Shown: positions 1-11,652, numbered from the stretch's first letter. The stretch: 64,000 nucleotides of DNA from Novosphingobium sp. 9U (GCF_902506425.1 NZ_LR732469.1:372001-436000), one strand, 5' to 3'. The notes: generated from the sequence alone by a model not told the origin. Numbers and translations: made by a program.

Positions 1-1573
<1,573 letters not shown>

Positions 1574-1577
<4 letters not shown>

Positions 1578-2590
1578 CCTTCCTGTTGCGCACCGCCCGA
1601 GAGAATGATCTGGCCGCGCTCTATCGCATGGCCAAGGGCACGGGCGGGGGCTTCACCAACCTGCCGCCCGACAAGCCGACGCTGGAGGCCAAGCTGCACC
1701 GTGCCGCCGCCAGCTTCAGCCAAGACATTCAGGACCTGCGCGACGACCTGTTCGTGTTCATCCTAGAGGACACTGCCACCCAGCGCACCCGCGGGACGTG
1801 CCAGATCATGTCGCAGGTCGGTACGCAGCTCCCGTTCTACTCCTATCGCATCGGCCGGATCACCCAGCACTCCAAGGAGCTCGACCGCACATTCCGCGCC
1901 GAGATGCTGACGCTCAGCACCGATCTCGACGGGTCGAGCGAAGTGGGCGGCCTCTACCTCGATCCGACCGAGCGCTCGGCCGGCGTCGGCAAGCTGCTCG
2001 CGCGCAGCCGCTACCTCTTCATTCGCAGCCACCGCGCGCGCTTTGCCGACCGCACCTTGGCCGAGCTGCGCGGCGCCATCGACGATGCCGGCAACTCGCC
2101 ATTCTGGGATGGGCTCGCCGGCCGCTTTTTCGACATGACCTTCCGCGATGCGGACGAGTTCAATGCGCGCATGGGTAACCAATTCATCGCCGATCTCATG
2201 CCGAAGCATCCCATCTACACCGCGCTCCTTCCGGAGAGCGCGCGCCACGTCATGGGCCAGCCGCACTACTCGGGCCGACCGGCGATGCGCATGCTGGAGA
2301 ACGAGGGCTTCGCGTTCCAGAACTACATCGACATCTTCGACGGTGGCCCTTCCATGATCGCGCAGACCGATCGCATCCGCACGATCACCGAAGCGCGCGA
2401 CGCGGTGATCGTCGCAGTTGGTGAAGGGGTCGACGGAGCCGAATACCTAGTCTCCTGCGGACGTCTCGCACAGTTCCGCGCGTGCCTTGCCCACGTCTCT
2501 CCGGTCGATGGCGGTGTGATGATCGATGGCAGCGCTGCGGTCCTGCTCGAGGTTTCCGCCGGCGACACCATCAGCTACGCACCCGCATGA
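1574..2590 (+). CDS. astA: Arginine N-succinyltransferase
   Basis: This 338-residue protein matches AstA along its length (about 340 residues in the family). Typical pieces are the N-terminal ENDLAALYRMAKGTGGGFTN, the central EVGGLYLDPTERSAGVGKLL acyl-CoA binding region, and PFWDGLAGRFFDMTFRDAD. It transfers succinate from succinyl-CoA to the alpha-amino group of arginine, the first step of the AST pathway in the cytoplasm. Its ATG overlaps the stop of the M20 hydrolase by four bases, and astB follows after seven bases, so all are probably translated from one mRNA. Confidence 0.95.
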
Positions 2591-2597
2591 GGCCCCC

Positions 2598-3851
2598 ATG
2601 CTGACCGAGATCAACTTCGACGGTATCGTCGGCCCCAGCCATAACTATGCCGGCCTCAGCCACGGCAATCTGGCGAGCACGCGCAACTTCGGTCGCGTGT
2701 CACGGCCGCGTGATGCTGCGCTCCAGGGCCTGGCGAAGATGCGGCTCAATCTGGAGCTCGGGCTCGTCCAAGGCTGGTTCATGCCGCAGGATCGTCCGGA
2801 CGAGGCATGGCTGGCGCGGCTCGGCACCGACATGGCGCAAGCCACGCCCGAGCTACGCTATGCGGCGATGTCCGCGTCGTCCATGTGGGCCGCGAACGCC
2901 GCCACGGTCAGCCCGGCCCCGGACACCGTCGATGGTCGCTGCCATCTGACGCCGGCCAATCTGGTGACGATGCCGCATCGCAGTCATGAGTGGCCCGGCA
3001 CGCTGGCGCAGCTGCGACTGGCTTTTGCCAACGCCGACCACTTCGCCATCCATGATCCGGTGCCGCCGCCCTTCGGCGACGAGGGCGCTGCCAATCACAT
3101 GCGGTTCTGTGCGGAGCACGATAGCGCGGGCGTGGAGGTGTTCGTGTATGGTATGGGCGGTGCGCCCTTCCCGGCCCGTCAGCATCGCGAAGCCAGCGCC
3201 GCCGTTGCGCGGCTGCACGGGCTCGATCCCGAGCGCACGATCCTCGCGCGACAGTCTGACGAGGCCATCGCCGCCGGTGCGTTCCACAACGATGTCGTCG
3301 CCGTCGCCAACGAATACGTGCTCTTCGCGCACGAGCAGGCGTTCGCTGACCGCGAAGATCTTTACGCGGCCTTGCGGAGCAGGCTGCCCGAGCTGGTCGT
3401 CATCGAAGTTCCTGCGAGCAGCGTGAGCCTGGCCGACACCATCGCCTCGTACCTGTTCAACGCGCAGTTGGTCACCCTGCCCGGCGGCGGCATGGCACTG
3501 ATCCTGCCGGGCGAGGCGCGCGCGACGCCGAGCGTCTGGGCTTGGCTGGAGCAGATGGTAGGCGGCAATGGCCCGATCCGCGAGCTGCACGTCGCCGATC
3601 TGCGCGAGTCCATGGCGAATGGCGGCGGCCCGGCGTGCCTGCGTCTGCGAGTGGTTGCCGATCCCACCTCGATCGATCCGCGCTTCCTGGTTTCACCGGA
3701 CCGGCTCGACCTGGCGGAGCAGATCGTCAGCCAGCATTGGCCAGAAGAGATCGCACCTCACGATCTTGCCCGCCCCGCGCTCTGGCAGACGGTGCGCTCA
3801 GCACGCAACGCGTTGCTGGACGGGCTAAGCCTTACCGAGCTTGCGGATTAA
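2598..3851 (+). CDS. astB: N-succinylarginine dihydrolase
   Basis: This 417-residue protein belongs to the guanidino-modifying enzyme superfamily. It hydrolyses N-succinylarginine to N-succinylornithine, ammonia and CO2. The start MLTEINFDGIVGPSHNYAGL is characteristic of AstB. The likely catalytic residues are Glu162 (DEGAANHMRF), His230 (FHNDVVAVANE) and Cys347 (NGGGPACLRLR), matching the Glu/His/Cys set known in the E. coli enzyme. The ATG at 2598 was preferred to upstream in-frame codons because it gives the family N-terminus and lies just after astA. No astC or astE gene follows. Confidence 0.95.
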   Translation: MLTEINFDGIVGPSHNYAGLSHGNLASTRNFGRVSRPRDAALQGLAKMRLNLELGLVQGWFMPQDRPDEAWLARLGTDMAQATPELRYAAMSASSMWAANAATVSPAPDTVDGRCHLTPANLVTMPHRSHEWPGTLAQLRLAFANADHFAIHDPVPPPFGDEGAANHMRFCAEHDSAGVEVFVYGMGGAPFPARQHREASAAVARLHGLDPERTILARQSDEAIAAGAFHNDVVAVANEYVLFAHEQAFADREDLYAALRSRLPELVVIEVPASSVSLADTIASYLFNAQLVTLPGGGMALILPGEARATPSVWAWLEQMVGGNGPIRELHVADLRESMANGGGPACLRLRVVADPTSIDPRFLVSPDRLDLAEQIVSQHWPEEIAPHDLARPALWQTVRSARNALLDGLSLTELAD

Positions 3852-3972
3852 CCATCATTCACGAAGCGCAAGTAAAATCGTCGTCTAAACTGCATCCTGG
3901 CGCGAAAATGACACGAAAGACGGGATACCTCTGCTCTCCGGCGCGTTGACCTCTTGAGAAAGGGGACAACAG

Positions 3973-4242
3973 ATGAGCGGAGTGATCTTTGCCCTCGCGC
4001 TGTTCGGTTGCACTGACGACGGTTCTGCATGCCAGCGCCTGTCGGGTCCGGAGCAGACCTATGAGAGCCGGATTGAGTGCCTTGCCGCGCAAGGTGCCGC
4101 GCTCGACAGCGACAGCGCCATGGCTGCCGACTTCCCCAGCGTTTACGCGCAGTGCATGACCAACACGCAACTGGCGCATCTCAGGCACGGCGCAGTCGAC
4201 CTTCGCAAGGCCGGCATTACGTTCGCCGACGCGGCCGACTGA
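3973..4242 (+). CDS. Small cysteine-containing protein of unknown function
   Basis: This 89-residue protein has a good ribosome binding site (AAAGGGG about ten bases before the ATG). It has a short hydrophobic N-terminus, MSGVIFALALFG, followed by four cysteines at about 13, 20, 36 and 61. The paired cysteines suggest a periplasmic disulphide protein, but the hydrophobic start is short for a classical signal peptide. The gene ends only four bases before the end of queF on the other strand. I do not recognise a family. Confidence 0.6.
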   Translation: MSGVIFALALFGCTDDGSACQRLSGPEQTYESRIECLAAQGAALDSDSAMAADFPSVYAQCMTNTQLAHLRHGAVDLRKAGITFADAAD

Positions 4243-4246
4243 ACGT

Positions 4247-4708
4247 TCAGCCGCGTCCTCGGTACGAAGCGACGCCTTGATCGGGCACCCATAGCCCCGC
4301 CGGCGGCGCGTCGGACTGCCAGAACACATCGATGGGGATACCACCTCGCGGATACCAGTATCCGCCGATGCGCAGCCAGCGCGGCTGCATCTCGGCGAAC
4401 AGTCGCTGCCCAATGCCCACCGTCACATCCTCGTGGAAGCCGCAATGATTGCGGAACGAGCCCAGGAACAGCTTGAGGCTCTTCGATTCGACGATGGTCT
4501 CCCCGGGTGCATAGTCGATCACCAGGTGCGCGAAGTCGGGCTGGCCGGTCACCGGACACAACGACGTGAACTCCGGCGCGGCGAAGCGGACGAGGTACAG
4601 CGAGCCACGACGCGGGTTCGGGACGTAGTCGAGCTGCGCCTCCTTGGGTGACGGTGGTAAGGCGCTTTGCTGGCCCAGATGAAGCGGAGAGGCTGGCGGT
4701 TCACTCAT
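4247..4708 (-). CDS. queF: NADPH-dependent 7-cyano-7-deazaguanine reductase
   Basis: This 153-residue protein matches the short, unimodular QueF type. It reduces the nitrile preQ0 to preQ1 in queuosine tRNA modification. The nucleophilic Cys51 lies in [14 protein letters not shown] together with Asp58. The QueF signature follows as [16 protein letters not shown] (residues 74-89), then FHEDVT. The [16 protein letters not shown] end is also typical. The start [11 protein letters not shown] at 4708 gives the family length; an upstream extension of the frame has no conserved sequence. No other queuosine genes are seen nearby. Confidence 0.95.
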   Translation of the reverse strand: MSEPPASPLHLGQQSALPPSPKEAQLDYVPNPRRGSLYLVRFAAPEFTSLCPVTGQPDFAHLVIDYAPGETIVESKSLKLFLGSFRNHCGFHEDVTVGIGQRLFAEMQPRWLRIGGYWYPRGGIPIDVFWQSDAPPAGLWVPDQGVASYRGRG

Positions 4709-4850
4709 GCATGTGCCAATGCCGCCAACCCGGCCCGGAGGCAACCTGCCGCGCGAGGCGGCGGGGTTAAGTCGGTATTCAGTCGCGCCCGGGCAGCCGC
4801 CATTCCGGCAGCCGCCCAAGAGGCGCGGGGAACGGGCCAGGGGACGTTGG

Positions 4851-6095
4851 ATGAGGGCCGCTTTGCGCAGGATCACGCTCGGTTCGTCGGCTACGCTGGC
4901 AGCGGTGATGCTGCTTGCGCAAGCGGCGGTGGCGCAGGACGCCGGGACGGTCACCGACTATCGCCTGCCCGACCCCAAGCAGTCATCGGCGCCGCGCGTG
5001 CAAGGCCCGGTCGATCCCGAGAACCCTTACGGTACCCCGTCGCGCGCGCCGCAGCCGGAGCGCACTCCAGCACCGAAGCCCACCGCTTCACCATCTCCGC
5101 GCATCAGCATCCCTGCACCGAGCCGGGAGGAGCAACGGCCGGCAGCGCGAGCAAGCGCGACGCGGCCAGCGCCGCGGGCGAGCGCTTCGGCTGCTGCTCC
5201 TGCCAGCGCCGCCCCCTCTCCCACGGCCACAGCGCCCGAACCGCGTCCTGAGAGGACGCCACCCCCGCCCGTCGCTCCCAGCCCAGCTCCGGTTGCGACG
5301 GACGAAGCGCCGCTGGTGCTTCCTCCGACGCCGACTGCAGCGAACGGGGATCGCACGTGGTGGATCGTCGCTGGCGTCGCTCTCATCGCAGTGGCTGGCG
5401 GCGCACTTCTGCTGCTGCGACGCCGCCGCCCTGCGCCGATCGACAACAGCTACGAGATCGAACCGGCCCCGCCGGCTGCAGAGCCTGTGCCCCAACGGCC
5501 CCGCCCTGCAACGCCGCCGCCCAGCCCTCTGCCGACCCCGCCGGGGGCCGCGCCTCGAAGCGAAGCATCAACCCGCGAGCCTTTCGCGGTCACTATCGAC
5601 TTCAGGCCGCAAGCGATCCGGCTGTCTCTGGTCTATGCCACCTTGCAGTACGAGATGGCGGTTACGAACACGGGTGCGGAAACGCTACCGAACCTGATCG
5701 TGCGCGGCGACCTCTCCTCCGCGCACGCATCGATCCCCGTCGAGCAGCAGCTCGCCCCGCCTATCGAGGCGCTCGAGCTCAAGCATGAGCTTGCCCCGCT
5801 CGCCGCCGGTGAAACGGCTACGGCTAAGGGCGAGGTTCGGGTGCCGATCCAGCAGATCCGTCCGCTGGTGAAAGGCAGCGCAAGCTTCCTCGTCCCGCTG
5901 GCACGCTTTTGCTTGTCGCAACCCGATGGCAGCTTCGTGCGCCGCGTGTTCACGGCAGGCCCGCGCGATGCCGAGAGCGGCGCCATCGCATCGGTGCGCC
6001 TCGATGCAGGCCCACGTAACTTGCGCGAGCTGGGCGCGCGCGAGATCGAGGCGGCGCGCGGCTTCGCGCTCGACCCGGTTGCCGCGCACGGCTAG
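4851..6095 (+). CDS. Single-pass membrane protein with Pro/Ala-rich region and beta-rich C-terminal domain
   Basis: The 414-residue product starts with a signal peptide (MRAALRR then a hydrophobic core ending near AVAQDAG). A long Pro/Ala/Ser-rich segment spans about residues 45-165. A transmembrane helix begins at [20 protein letters not shown] (residue 170 on), followed at once by RRRRP, and then another Pro-rich stretch. The last 140 residues look like a beta-sandwich ([19 protein letters not shown]). By the positive-inside rule this last domain would face the cytoplasm and the Pro-rich part the periplasm. I do not recognise a named family. It is 31 bases upstream of the cystathionine beta-lyase gene. 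Confidence 0.7.
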   Translation: MRAALRRITLGSSATLAAVMLLAQAAVAQDAGTVTDYRLPDPKQSSAPRVQGPVDPENPYGTPSRAPQPERTPAPKPTASPSPRISIPAPSREEQRPAARASATRPAPRASASAAAPASAAPSPTATAPEPRPERTPPPPVAPSPAPVATDEAPLVLPPTPTAANGDRTWWIVAGVALIAVAGGALLLLRRRRPAPIDNSYEIEPAPPAAEPVPQRPRPATPPPSPLPTPPGAAPRSEASTREPFAVTIDFRPQAIRLSLVYATLQYEMAVTNTGAETLPNLIVRGDLSSAHASIPVEQQLAPPIEALELKHELAPLAAGETATAKGEVRVPIQQIRPLVKGSASFLVPLARFCLSQPDGSFVRRVFTAGPRDAESGAIASVRLDAGPRNLRELGAREIEAARGFALDPVAAHG

Positions 6096-6126
6096 GCTCG
6101 ACGCCAGACCCGAGTTCAGGAGTTAG

Positions 6127-7350
6127 GTGTTGAAAGACAAGGCCGATGCGCCGGCGCAGGCGCTCGCAACCGCCACTCGCCTGGTGAACGCGGGCCGCCG
6201 TGCCGAATGGACCGGTGCGGTGGTGAACCCACCCGTCTGGCGCGCGAGCACGCACTTGTACGAGAACACCGCAGCGCTTGCCGAAGGCGTGCGCGGCAAT
6301 GCGGACGGACGGTTCTTCTATGGCCGGCGTGGCGCTCCCACCCAGTGGGCCCTGGCGGACGCGCTGACCTCGCTGGAGAACGGCGCAGCGGGTACCGTGC
6401 TCTATCCCTCCGGTGTTGCAGCGATCGCCGGAGTGCTGCTCACGGTGCTGCGGCCCGGCGACGTGCTGCTGATGACGGACAACGCTTACGACCCCAGCCG
6501 GGCGATGGGGCGCGGCTTGCTGGCCGACTTCGGCGTGGAGACGCGCTACTTCGACCCTATCGATCTCAATGGCTACCAAGCCGCGTTCTGCACCCGCACT
6601 CGTGCGGTCCTGCTGGAGGCGCCCGGCAGCTTGACGATGGAGGTCTGCGACGTTCCCGCGCTCGCCCAGATCGCGCGGCAGCACGGCGCTATTTCGGTCC
6701 TGGACAACACCTGGGCAGGGCCGACCGGCTTCGATGCGCTCGGCCACGGTGTGGATGTGACCGTCATGGCGCTCACCAAGCATGTCGGGGGCCACTCCGA
6801 CCTGATGATGGGCAGCGCCAGCGCCGGGCCGGAGCTCTACAAGCGCCTGCGCATGCGCGCGCAGAACCTGGGCCTGGTTGTCTCGCCGGACGATGCAGCG
6901 CTTGCCCTGCGCGGCCTGCGAACTTTGTCGCTAAGGCTTGAGCAAGAGACCCGCTCTGCGCTGGCGATCGCGCAGTGGCTTGCCGAGCAGCCCCAGGTCG
7001 CGCGGGTGCTGTGCCCCATGCTGCCGGGCTCGCCAGGTCACGATCTGTGGCAGCGAGACTTCACCAGCGGCTGCGGGCTGTTCAGCTTCGTACTGCGCGG
7101 CGGCGATGCGGCGCGGCGCAATCGGCTGATCGACGCATTGTCGCTGTTCGGCATCGGCTATTCCTGGGGCGGGTTCGAGAGTCTGGCGACCCCACTAGAC
7201 CCTGCGCCGCTGCGCAGCGTCATGGCTTGGCCGATGCGCGATGGGGATGCCGCCGATCGTTATGGGGTGCGGCTGTCGATCGGGTTGGAGGACAGTGCGG
7301 ACCTGATCGCGGATCTCGGGCAGGCGCTTGGGGTTATGGATCGCGGTTGA
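6127..7350 (+). CDS. metC: Cystathionine beta-lyase (Cys/Met metabolism PLP enzyme)
   Basis: This 407-residue protein belongs to the Cys/Met metabolism PLP family. The Schiff-base lysine is Lys218 in MALTKHVGGHSDLMMGS, with the PLP-nitrogen Asp193 in VLDNTWAGP. The FFYGRRGAPTQWALADAL block near residue 63 contains the Tyr/Arg pair that contacts the cofactor phosphate. The WGGFESLATP segment near the C-terminus is typical of MetC-like lyases, which split cystathionine to homocysteine, pyruvate and ammonia. The start is taken as GTG, preceded by AGGAG. Cystathionine gamma-lyase activity cannot be excluded by eye. Confidence 0.88.
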   Translation: MLKDKADAPAQALATATRLVNAGRRAEWTGAVVNPPVWRASTHLYENTAALAEGVRGNADGRFFYGRRGAPTQWALADALTSLENGAAGTVLYPSGVAAIAGVLLTVLRPGDVLLMTDNAYDPSRAMGRGLLADFGVETRYFDPIDLNGYQAAFCTRTRAVLLEAPGSLTMEVCDVPALAQIARQHGAISVLDNTWAGPTGFDALGHGVDVTVMALTKHVGGHSDLMMGSASAGPELYKRLRMRAQNLGLVVSPDDAALALRGLRTLSLRLEQETRSALAIAQWLAEQPQVARVLCPMLPGSPGHDLWQRDFTSGCGLFSFVLRGGDAARRNRLIDALSLFGIGYSWGGFESLATPLDPAPLRSVMAWPMRDGDAADRYGVRLSIGLEDSADLIADLGQALGVMDRG

Positions 7351-7392
7351 TCGGGTAAAACGCACCGTTATGGCTTTACAACCTCACTCAAC

Positions 7393-7926
7393 CTAACCGC
7401 GCCACTCCCGCCGCTCTTCGCCTTGGCGCAAAACCTCATACGCCAGCTGGTACGACTGAAACGCCTTGGCAGCCTCTGGGTCGTTCGGCCGCACATCGGG
7501 GTGAACCTCTTTGGCCTTGGCACGCCACGCCTTTTTCACCGCATCGAAATCGGCATCCGGTTCGAGCTCCAGAACTTCCAGAGCGCGCATCTCGTCGCGG
7601 CTGCGCGTGCCATCGCCCGAGCCTGCCCAACCATAGTGCGCAGCTTCCTTGTAGCCGCCATTGTCGGACCGCTCCTGCGCCTCGCGCTGCTCGGCCTCTT
7701 CCTTGTCGAGACCGGCGAAGTAGTCCCACCCGGCGTTGTACTCGGCCGCATGCTTCTGGCAGAAGTACCACCGGTCCGGGCTGTTTGGCGACTTGGGAGC
7801 GGGGCAGTCACCCGCTTCGGTGCAGCCGTGCCGGTCGCAGAGGCGGATATGCGCGGCCTCGCGGCCGGCTTCATAACCGCGCCAACGCGGAAAGCCCCAG
7901 TCGTTGGATCGGCGCGCCTTGCTCAT
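7393..7926 (-). CDS. J-domain (DnaJ-like) protein with N-terminal cysteine cluster
   Basis: This 177-residue protein has a J domain at its C-terminus, from about residue 113 (ALEVLELEPDADFDAVKKAW) with the HPD motif at 142-144. The N-terminal half has cysteines at 30, 35, 41 and 56 around RLCDRHGCTEAGDC and YFCQKHA, which could bind zinc. J domains stimulate the ATPase of Hsp70 partners. The reversed order (J domain last, no G/F region) marks it as a specialised co-chaperone and not DnaJ itself. The start MSKARRSNDWGF is preferred over one 12 codons upstream because it gives the conserved-looking N-terminus. Confidence 0.85.
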   Translation of the reverse strand: MSKARRSNDWGFPRWRGYEAGREAAHIRLCDRHGCTEAGDCPAPKSPNSPDRWYFCQKHAAEYNAGWDYFAGLDKEEAEQREAQERSDNGGYKEAAHYGWAGSGDGTRSRDEMRALEVLELEPDADFDAVKKAWRAKAKEVHPDVRPNDPEAAKAFQSYQLAYEVLRQGEERREWRG

Positions 7927-7996
7927 AACCTCGCGATAAGCCCCGACTCGCGGGCGACGCAAGACTTGTTCTGAGTGCGATAATTCCCATGCGAAT

Positions 7997-8019
7997 GGGT
8001 GCCGGACGGTCCGGCACCC
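7997..8019. terminator. Perfect hairpin between pal and the J-domain gene
   Basis: GGGTGCCGGA and TCCGGCACCC form a 10-base-pair stem with a 3-base loop. It lies 35 bases after the end of pal and before the J-domain gene on the minus strand. There is no T tract after it, so it may be a transcript-end stabiliser or a weak terminator. Confidence 0.45.
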
Positions 8020-8053
8020 GCTGTCAGGATCAGTCGACCTGTCAGTCGCCAGA

Positions 8054-8584
8054 TCAGTCGATCGTGACGGTCACCGCGCGGCGGTTCTGCGCCCAGGCCT
8101 GCTCGTCCGAGCCGAGCGCCACCGGGCGTTCCTTGCCGTAGCTGACCGTGGACAGGCGGCTGGGGTCGACGCCCAGGCTGACGAGGTAGTTCTTGGCCGC
8201 ATTGGCGCGGCGCTCACCCAGCGCAATGTTGTATTCGCGCGTGCCGCGCTCGTCCGAGTGACCTTCCACCGTCGCGCGCTTGGCCGGATAGCGGGCCAGC
8301 CACTGCGCCTGCTTGGCAAGTGCGGCCTGGTCGCTGGAGTCGATGTCGTAGCGGTCGGTGTCGAAGTAGATCGTGTCCTGCCCGGCCATGATCTGCACGA
8401 AATCGGCCTGGCTGCCGGGCGTCGCCGCGCCGAGCTGGCCGGTGTCGGTCGAGCTGGTCGGCGCGCCGGGCTCGGGCGGCAGTTCCTTGGGCGGCTTGCT
8501 CTTGCAGGCCGAGATGGCGAGCGCGCCGGACAGAAGCAGGATGGTTGCAAGCTTTGCCGGTGCGGGCTTTGCGGTTGCAGGCAT
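8054..8584 (-). CDS. pal: Peptidoglycan-associated lipoprotein Pal
   Basis: This 176-residue lipoprotein has a signal peptide ending in the lipobox ISAC (Cys about 27). The C-terminal OmpA-like domain contains IYFDTDRYDIDSSDQA and the peptidoglycan-binding GHSDERGTREYNIALGERRA. Pal anchors the outer membrane to peptidoglycan and binds TolB and TolA. The ATG at 8584 is preceded by GAGGAG at good spacing, so a start eight codons further upstream was not chosen. It is the last gene of the tol cluster; no cpoB/ybgF follows. Confidence 0.97.
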   Translation of the reverse strand: MPATAKPAPAKLATILLLSGALAISACKSKPPKELPPEPGAPTSSTDTGQLGAATPGSQADFVQIMAGQDTIYFDTDRYDIDSSDQAALAKQAQWLARYPAKRATVEGHSDERGTREYNIALGERRANAAKNYLVSLGVDPSRLSTVSYGKERPVALGSDEQAWAQNRRAVTVTID

Positions 8585-8685
8585 GAGCGTGTCTCCTCTC
8601 GAGGCCATCGAAATGGCTGGATTGCGCGGGTGGTTCCGAGCCGATGCTATCAGGCTCGGGCCACGCTGTATCGCGCGTTAGATAC

Positions 8686-10098
8686 TTACGGCCGGATCGG
8701 TCCCCACGCCGGGTCCGACGCGCCGACCGGCGTCGGCAGGCGGCGCTCGTTGCGGCCGGTCAGGTCGACCTGCCAGATCGAGGCCTGGCCGGTGCCCTTG
8801 GCGGTACGGAAGAATTGGATGATGCGCCCGTTCGGCGACCAGGTCGGCGCCTCGTCCTGCCACGAGTTGGTCAGGTGGCGCATGCCGCCGCCGTTGGGGT
8901 TCATCACGGCGACGCGCAAGTCGCCGGCGATGTGAGTGAAGGCGATCTGGTCGCCGCGCGGGCTCCACTCGGGCGTGGCCGCGCGGCCGCCGAAGAAGCT
9001 GATGCGCCGCTGGCCAGAGCCGTCCGCGTTCATCACGTAGACCTGCTGGCTGCCCGACTGATCGCTTTCGTAGACGATCTTGCTCCCATCGGGCGAATAG
9101 CTGCCGCCGATGTTGATGCCCGGGCCATTGGTCAGCTTCTGCGGGGTGCCGCCTCCTGCCGAGGAGATGCGGTAGATGTCGGTCGTGCCGCCCTTCGCCA
9201 TCGAATAGAGCACCCACTTGCCATCGGGCGACCAGCGCGGTGCCAGCGTCGGGTTGCCGGTGCGTGCGATCAGCGTCTGGCGATCGGTGGCCAAGTCATA
9301 CGAGTAGATGCTCGGCTGGCCGTTCAGGTAGGACAGGTAGAGGATCTTGGAATAGTCGGGCGAATAGCGCGGCGTCAGCGCCATCGCCTGACCGCTGGTG
9401 AGATAGCGGTGATTGGCGCCGTCCGAATCCATGATCGCCAGCCGCTTCATGCGGTGGCCCTTGGGTCCGGTCTCGGCGATGTAGGCGATCTTGGAATCGA
9501 AGAACGGGCTCTCGCCCGACAGGCGCGAGTAGATCAAGTCCGAGCATTTGTGCGCCGCGCGCCGCCAGTCCGACGCGGCGAACTGCCAGCCGCCCTTGAT
9601 CAGCTGGCGGGTGAGGCTGATGTCGTAGAGATAGCAGCCGACCGTCAGTTGGCCGTCCGCGCCCGCCTTGACGTAGCCCTGCACCAGCATGTCCGCGCCG
9701 CGACCTGACCAGCTGGGATAGTCCGGCATCTGCACTTGCGGCAGCGTCGGCTGCGGCAGGCCGGCAGGTCCGGTCGGCTTGAACAGGCCGTTGTTCTTGA
9801 GGTCCGAGGCGATGACCTGGCTGATCGCCTGCCCCAGCTGCGCTGTCGAGCCGGCGTTGGTCTGCGTCGGCACGTCGCGATCGGTGGCGAAGGTGGTGAT
9901 GGCGATGCCGAGGTCCTGCCACTCGTTCTCGTCCGAGACGCTACCAGTCAGGCCGCCATCGTCGGCTTCGGCGCCGGTGGCAGTCGGTTGCGGAGCGGGG
10001 GTGCCGGTGACCGGCAGATCCTGCGCGGCGAGCGGCGCGCCGGCGAGCGCCAGAAGCAGGGCAAGGGTGAATCGGGGCGTCGTAAAGCGCTTGGTCAT
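8686..10098 (-). CDS. tolB: Tol-Pal system beta-propeller protein TolB
   Basis: This 470-residue protein has a cleavable signal peptide (MTKRFTTPRFTLALLLALAG, cleaved after PLAA). An N-terminal domain of about 150 residues precedes a six-bladed WD40-like propeller. Blade motifs such as APRWSPDGKWVLY, GGSYSPDGSKIVYESD and APTWSPNGRIIQFF are plainly visible. TolB is the periplasmic link between Pal and the inner-membrane TolQRA complex. Its start overlaps the tolA stop by four bases (ATGA). Confidence 0.97.
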   Translation of the reverse strand: MTKRFTTPRFTLALLLALAGAPLAAQDLPVTGTPAPQPTATGAEADDGGLTGSVSDENEWQDLGIAITTFATDRDVPTQTNAGSTAQLGQAISQVIASDLKNNGLFKPTGPAGLPQPTLPQVQMPDYPSWSGRGADMLVQGYVKAGADGQLTVGCYLYDISLTRQLIKGGWQFAASDWRRAAHKCSDLIYSRLSGESPFFDSKIAYIAETGPKGHRMKRLAIMDSDGANHRYLTSGQAMALTPRYSPDYSKILYLSYLNGQPSIYSYDLATDRQTLIARTGNPTLAPRWSPDGKWVLYSMAKGGTTDIYRISSAGGGTPQKLTNGPGINIGGSYSPDGSKIVYESDQSGSQQVYVMNADGSGQRRISFFGGRAATPEWSPRGDQIAFTHIAGDLRVAVMNPNGGGMRHLTNSWQDEAPTWSPNGRIIQFFRTAKGTGQASIWQVDLTGRNERRLPTPVGASDPAWGPIRP

Positions 10099-11180
10099 TG
10101 CGAGAGCCTCTTGTCGAAACGGAAGGACGACACGCGTTTCCACGCATCGTAGTATTGTTCGGGCAGATCGAAGGGCGCGGCCAGCCGGACGGCGCGCACG
10201 GCCTGCTCGGCATGGCGCTCGGCCTGGGCGCGGTTGTTCTCGTTGATGCCCAGCTGGCGCACGACCGTTGGCGTTCCGGCCAGCGTGCCGTCGCGGTTGA
10301 GGTTGAACGACAGGATCGTCACCAGCTCCTCGGCATCGAGCCCTTGCGGCGCCGACCACTTGGGCTTGAGCTGACGCGAGATCGCACTGGCGAGCGCCGA
10401 CTTCACCGCCGGCCCGATCGCCGCTGCCGGCGCTGCCGTGCTCGCACGATTGTTGGACGTCGCACCACTCACGCCTGCCAGGAAGTCCGACCCGATGCGA
10501 CTGCCGCCGGCGGGTGCATTGGACTTGGTAGCCGTCTTCGCAGGCGGCGACTTGGCGGTGCCCGTCTTCGCAGGCGTTTTCGCCGGCGCCGACTTAGCCG
10601 GAGCGGACTTCGCCGGTGAAGCCTTGGCAGGAGGAGCCTTGGCGGGAGCGCGGGTCGCCGGCTTGGCGGTCGGCGTCTTCGGGGCCGGCTTTGCAGGCGC
10701 GGGCCGTGCTTTCTCAGGCGTCTTTGGTGCCGGGCGCTGAGTTGGGCGCGGCACGGGCCTGGGAACCGGGCGCGGTGCTGGCCGCTCGACCTTGGGCTCG
10801 GGCTTCGGCGGCGTCGGCTTCGGAGGGGTAGGTTTCGGCGGCGTAGGCTTCGGCGGCGTAGGCTTGGGCGGGGCCGGCTCTGGCGGTGCAGGCTCAAGCC
10901 GGGCCGGCTGCGGCTCGGGCTCGCTCTCCGCTGGCTCGGCCTGTTCCTGCGGCTGCGGCTCGCCCAAGCTGGGCGCGACGGGCGGCGCGGCCTGGCTGTT
11001 GGGCTGCGGCGACGTGCTGGTGAGCCCCACCTCGTCGCTGATCGTCACCTCGATCCGCTCGGGCGGCGTGACCACCGGCGCGGAGTGCGGGCGCAGCAAC
11101 AGCAGCGCGACCAGCGCGGCGTGCGCGGCGATCGCGATCCCGAGGCCGAGGCCTTCCTCCTTGCGCAGCGCTAGAGCCAT
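10095..11180 (-). CDS. tolA: Cell-envelope protein TolA (TonB-like)
   Basis: This 361-residue protein has one N-terminal membrane helix (GLGIAIAAHAALVALLLL), a long Pro/Ala/Lys-rich middle (about residues 65-235) with PPKPT and SAPAK repeats, and a C-terminal TolA/TonB-like domain (SRQLKPKWSAPQGLDAEEL and following). TolA spans the periplasm and transmits proton-motive force from TolQR to Pal. The middle is PPKP/PAK-rich and not the Ala/Lys/Glu helix of E. coli TolA. Position between tolR and tolB supports the call. Confidence 0.93.
   Translation of the reverse strand: MALALRKEEGLGLGIAIAAHAALVALLLLRPHSAPVVTPPERIEVTISDEVGLTSTSPQPNSQAAPPVAPSLGEPQPQEQAEPAESEPEPQPARLEPAPPEPAPPKPTPPKPTPPKPTPPKPTPPKPEPKVERPAPRPVPRPVPRPTQRPAPKTPEKARPAPAKPAPKTPTAKPATRAPAKAPPAKASPAKSAPAKSAPAKTPAKTGTAKSPPAKTATKSNAPAGGSRIGSDFLAGVSGATSNNRASTAAPAAAIGPAVKSALASAISRQLKPKWSAPQGLDAEELVTILSFNLNRDGTLAGTPTVVRQLGINENNRAQAERHAEQAVRAVRLAAPFDLPEQYYDAWKRVSSFRFDKRLSQ
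10801..10875. repeat. Five 15-bp in-frame repeats in tolA
   Basis: Five tandem 15-base units, close to GGCTTCGGCGGCGTA on the plus strand, encode repeated PPKPT units of TolA. Copies differ by a few bases. Such short in-frame repeats can expand or shrink by slippage and so change the length of the periplasmic spacer. Confidence 0.8.
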
Positions 11181-11198
11181 TGTCCCTACCAGCTACCC

Positions 11199-11651
<453 letters not shown>

Positions 11652-11652
11652 G

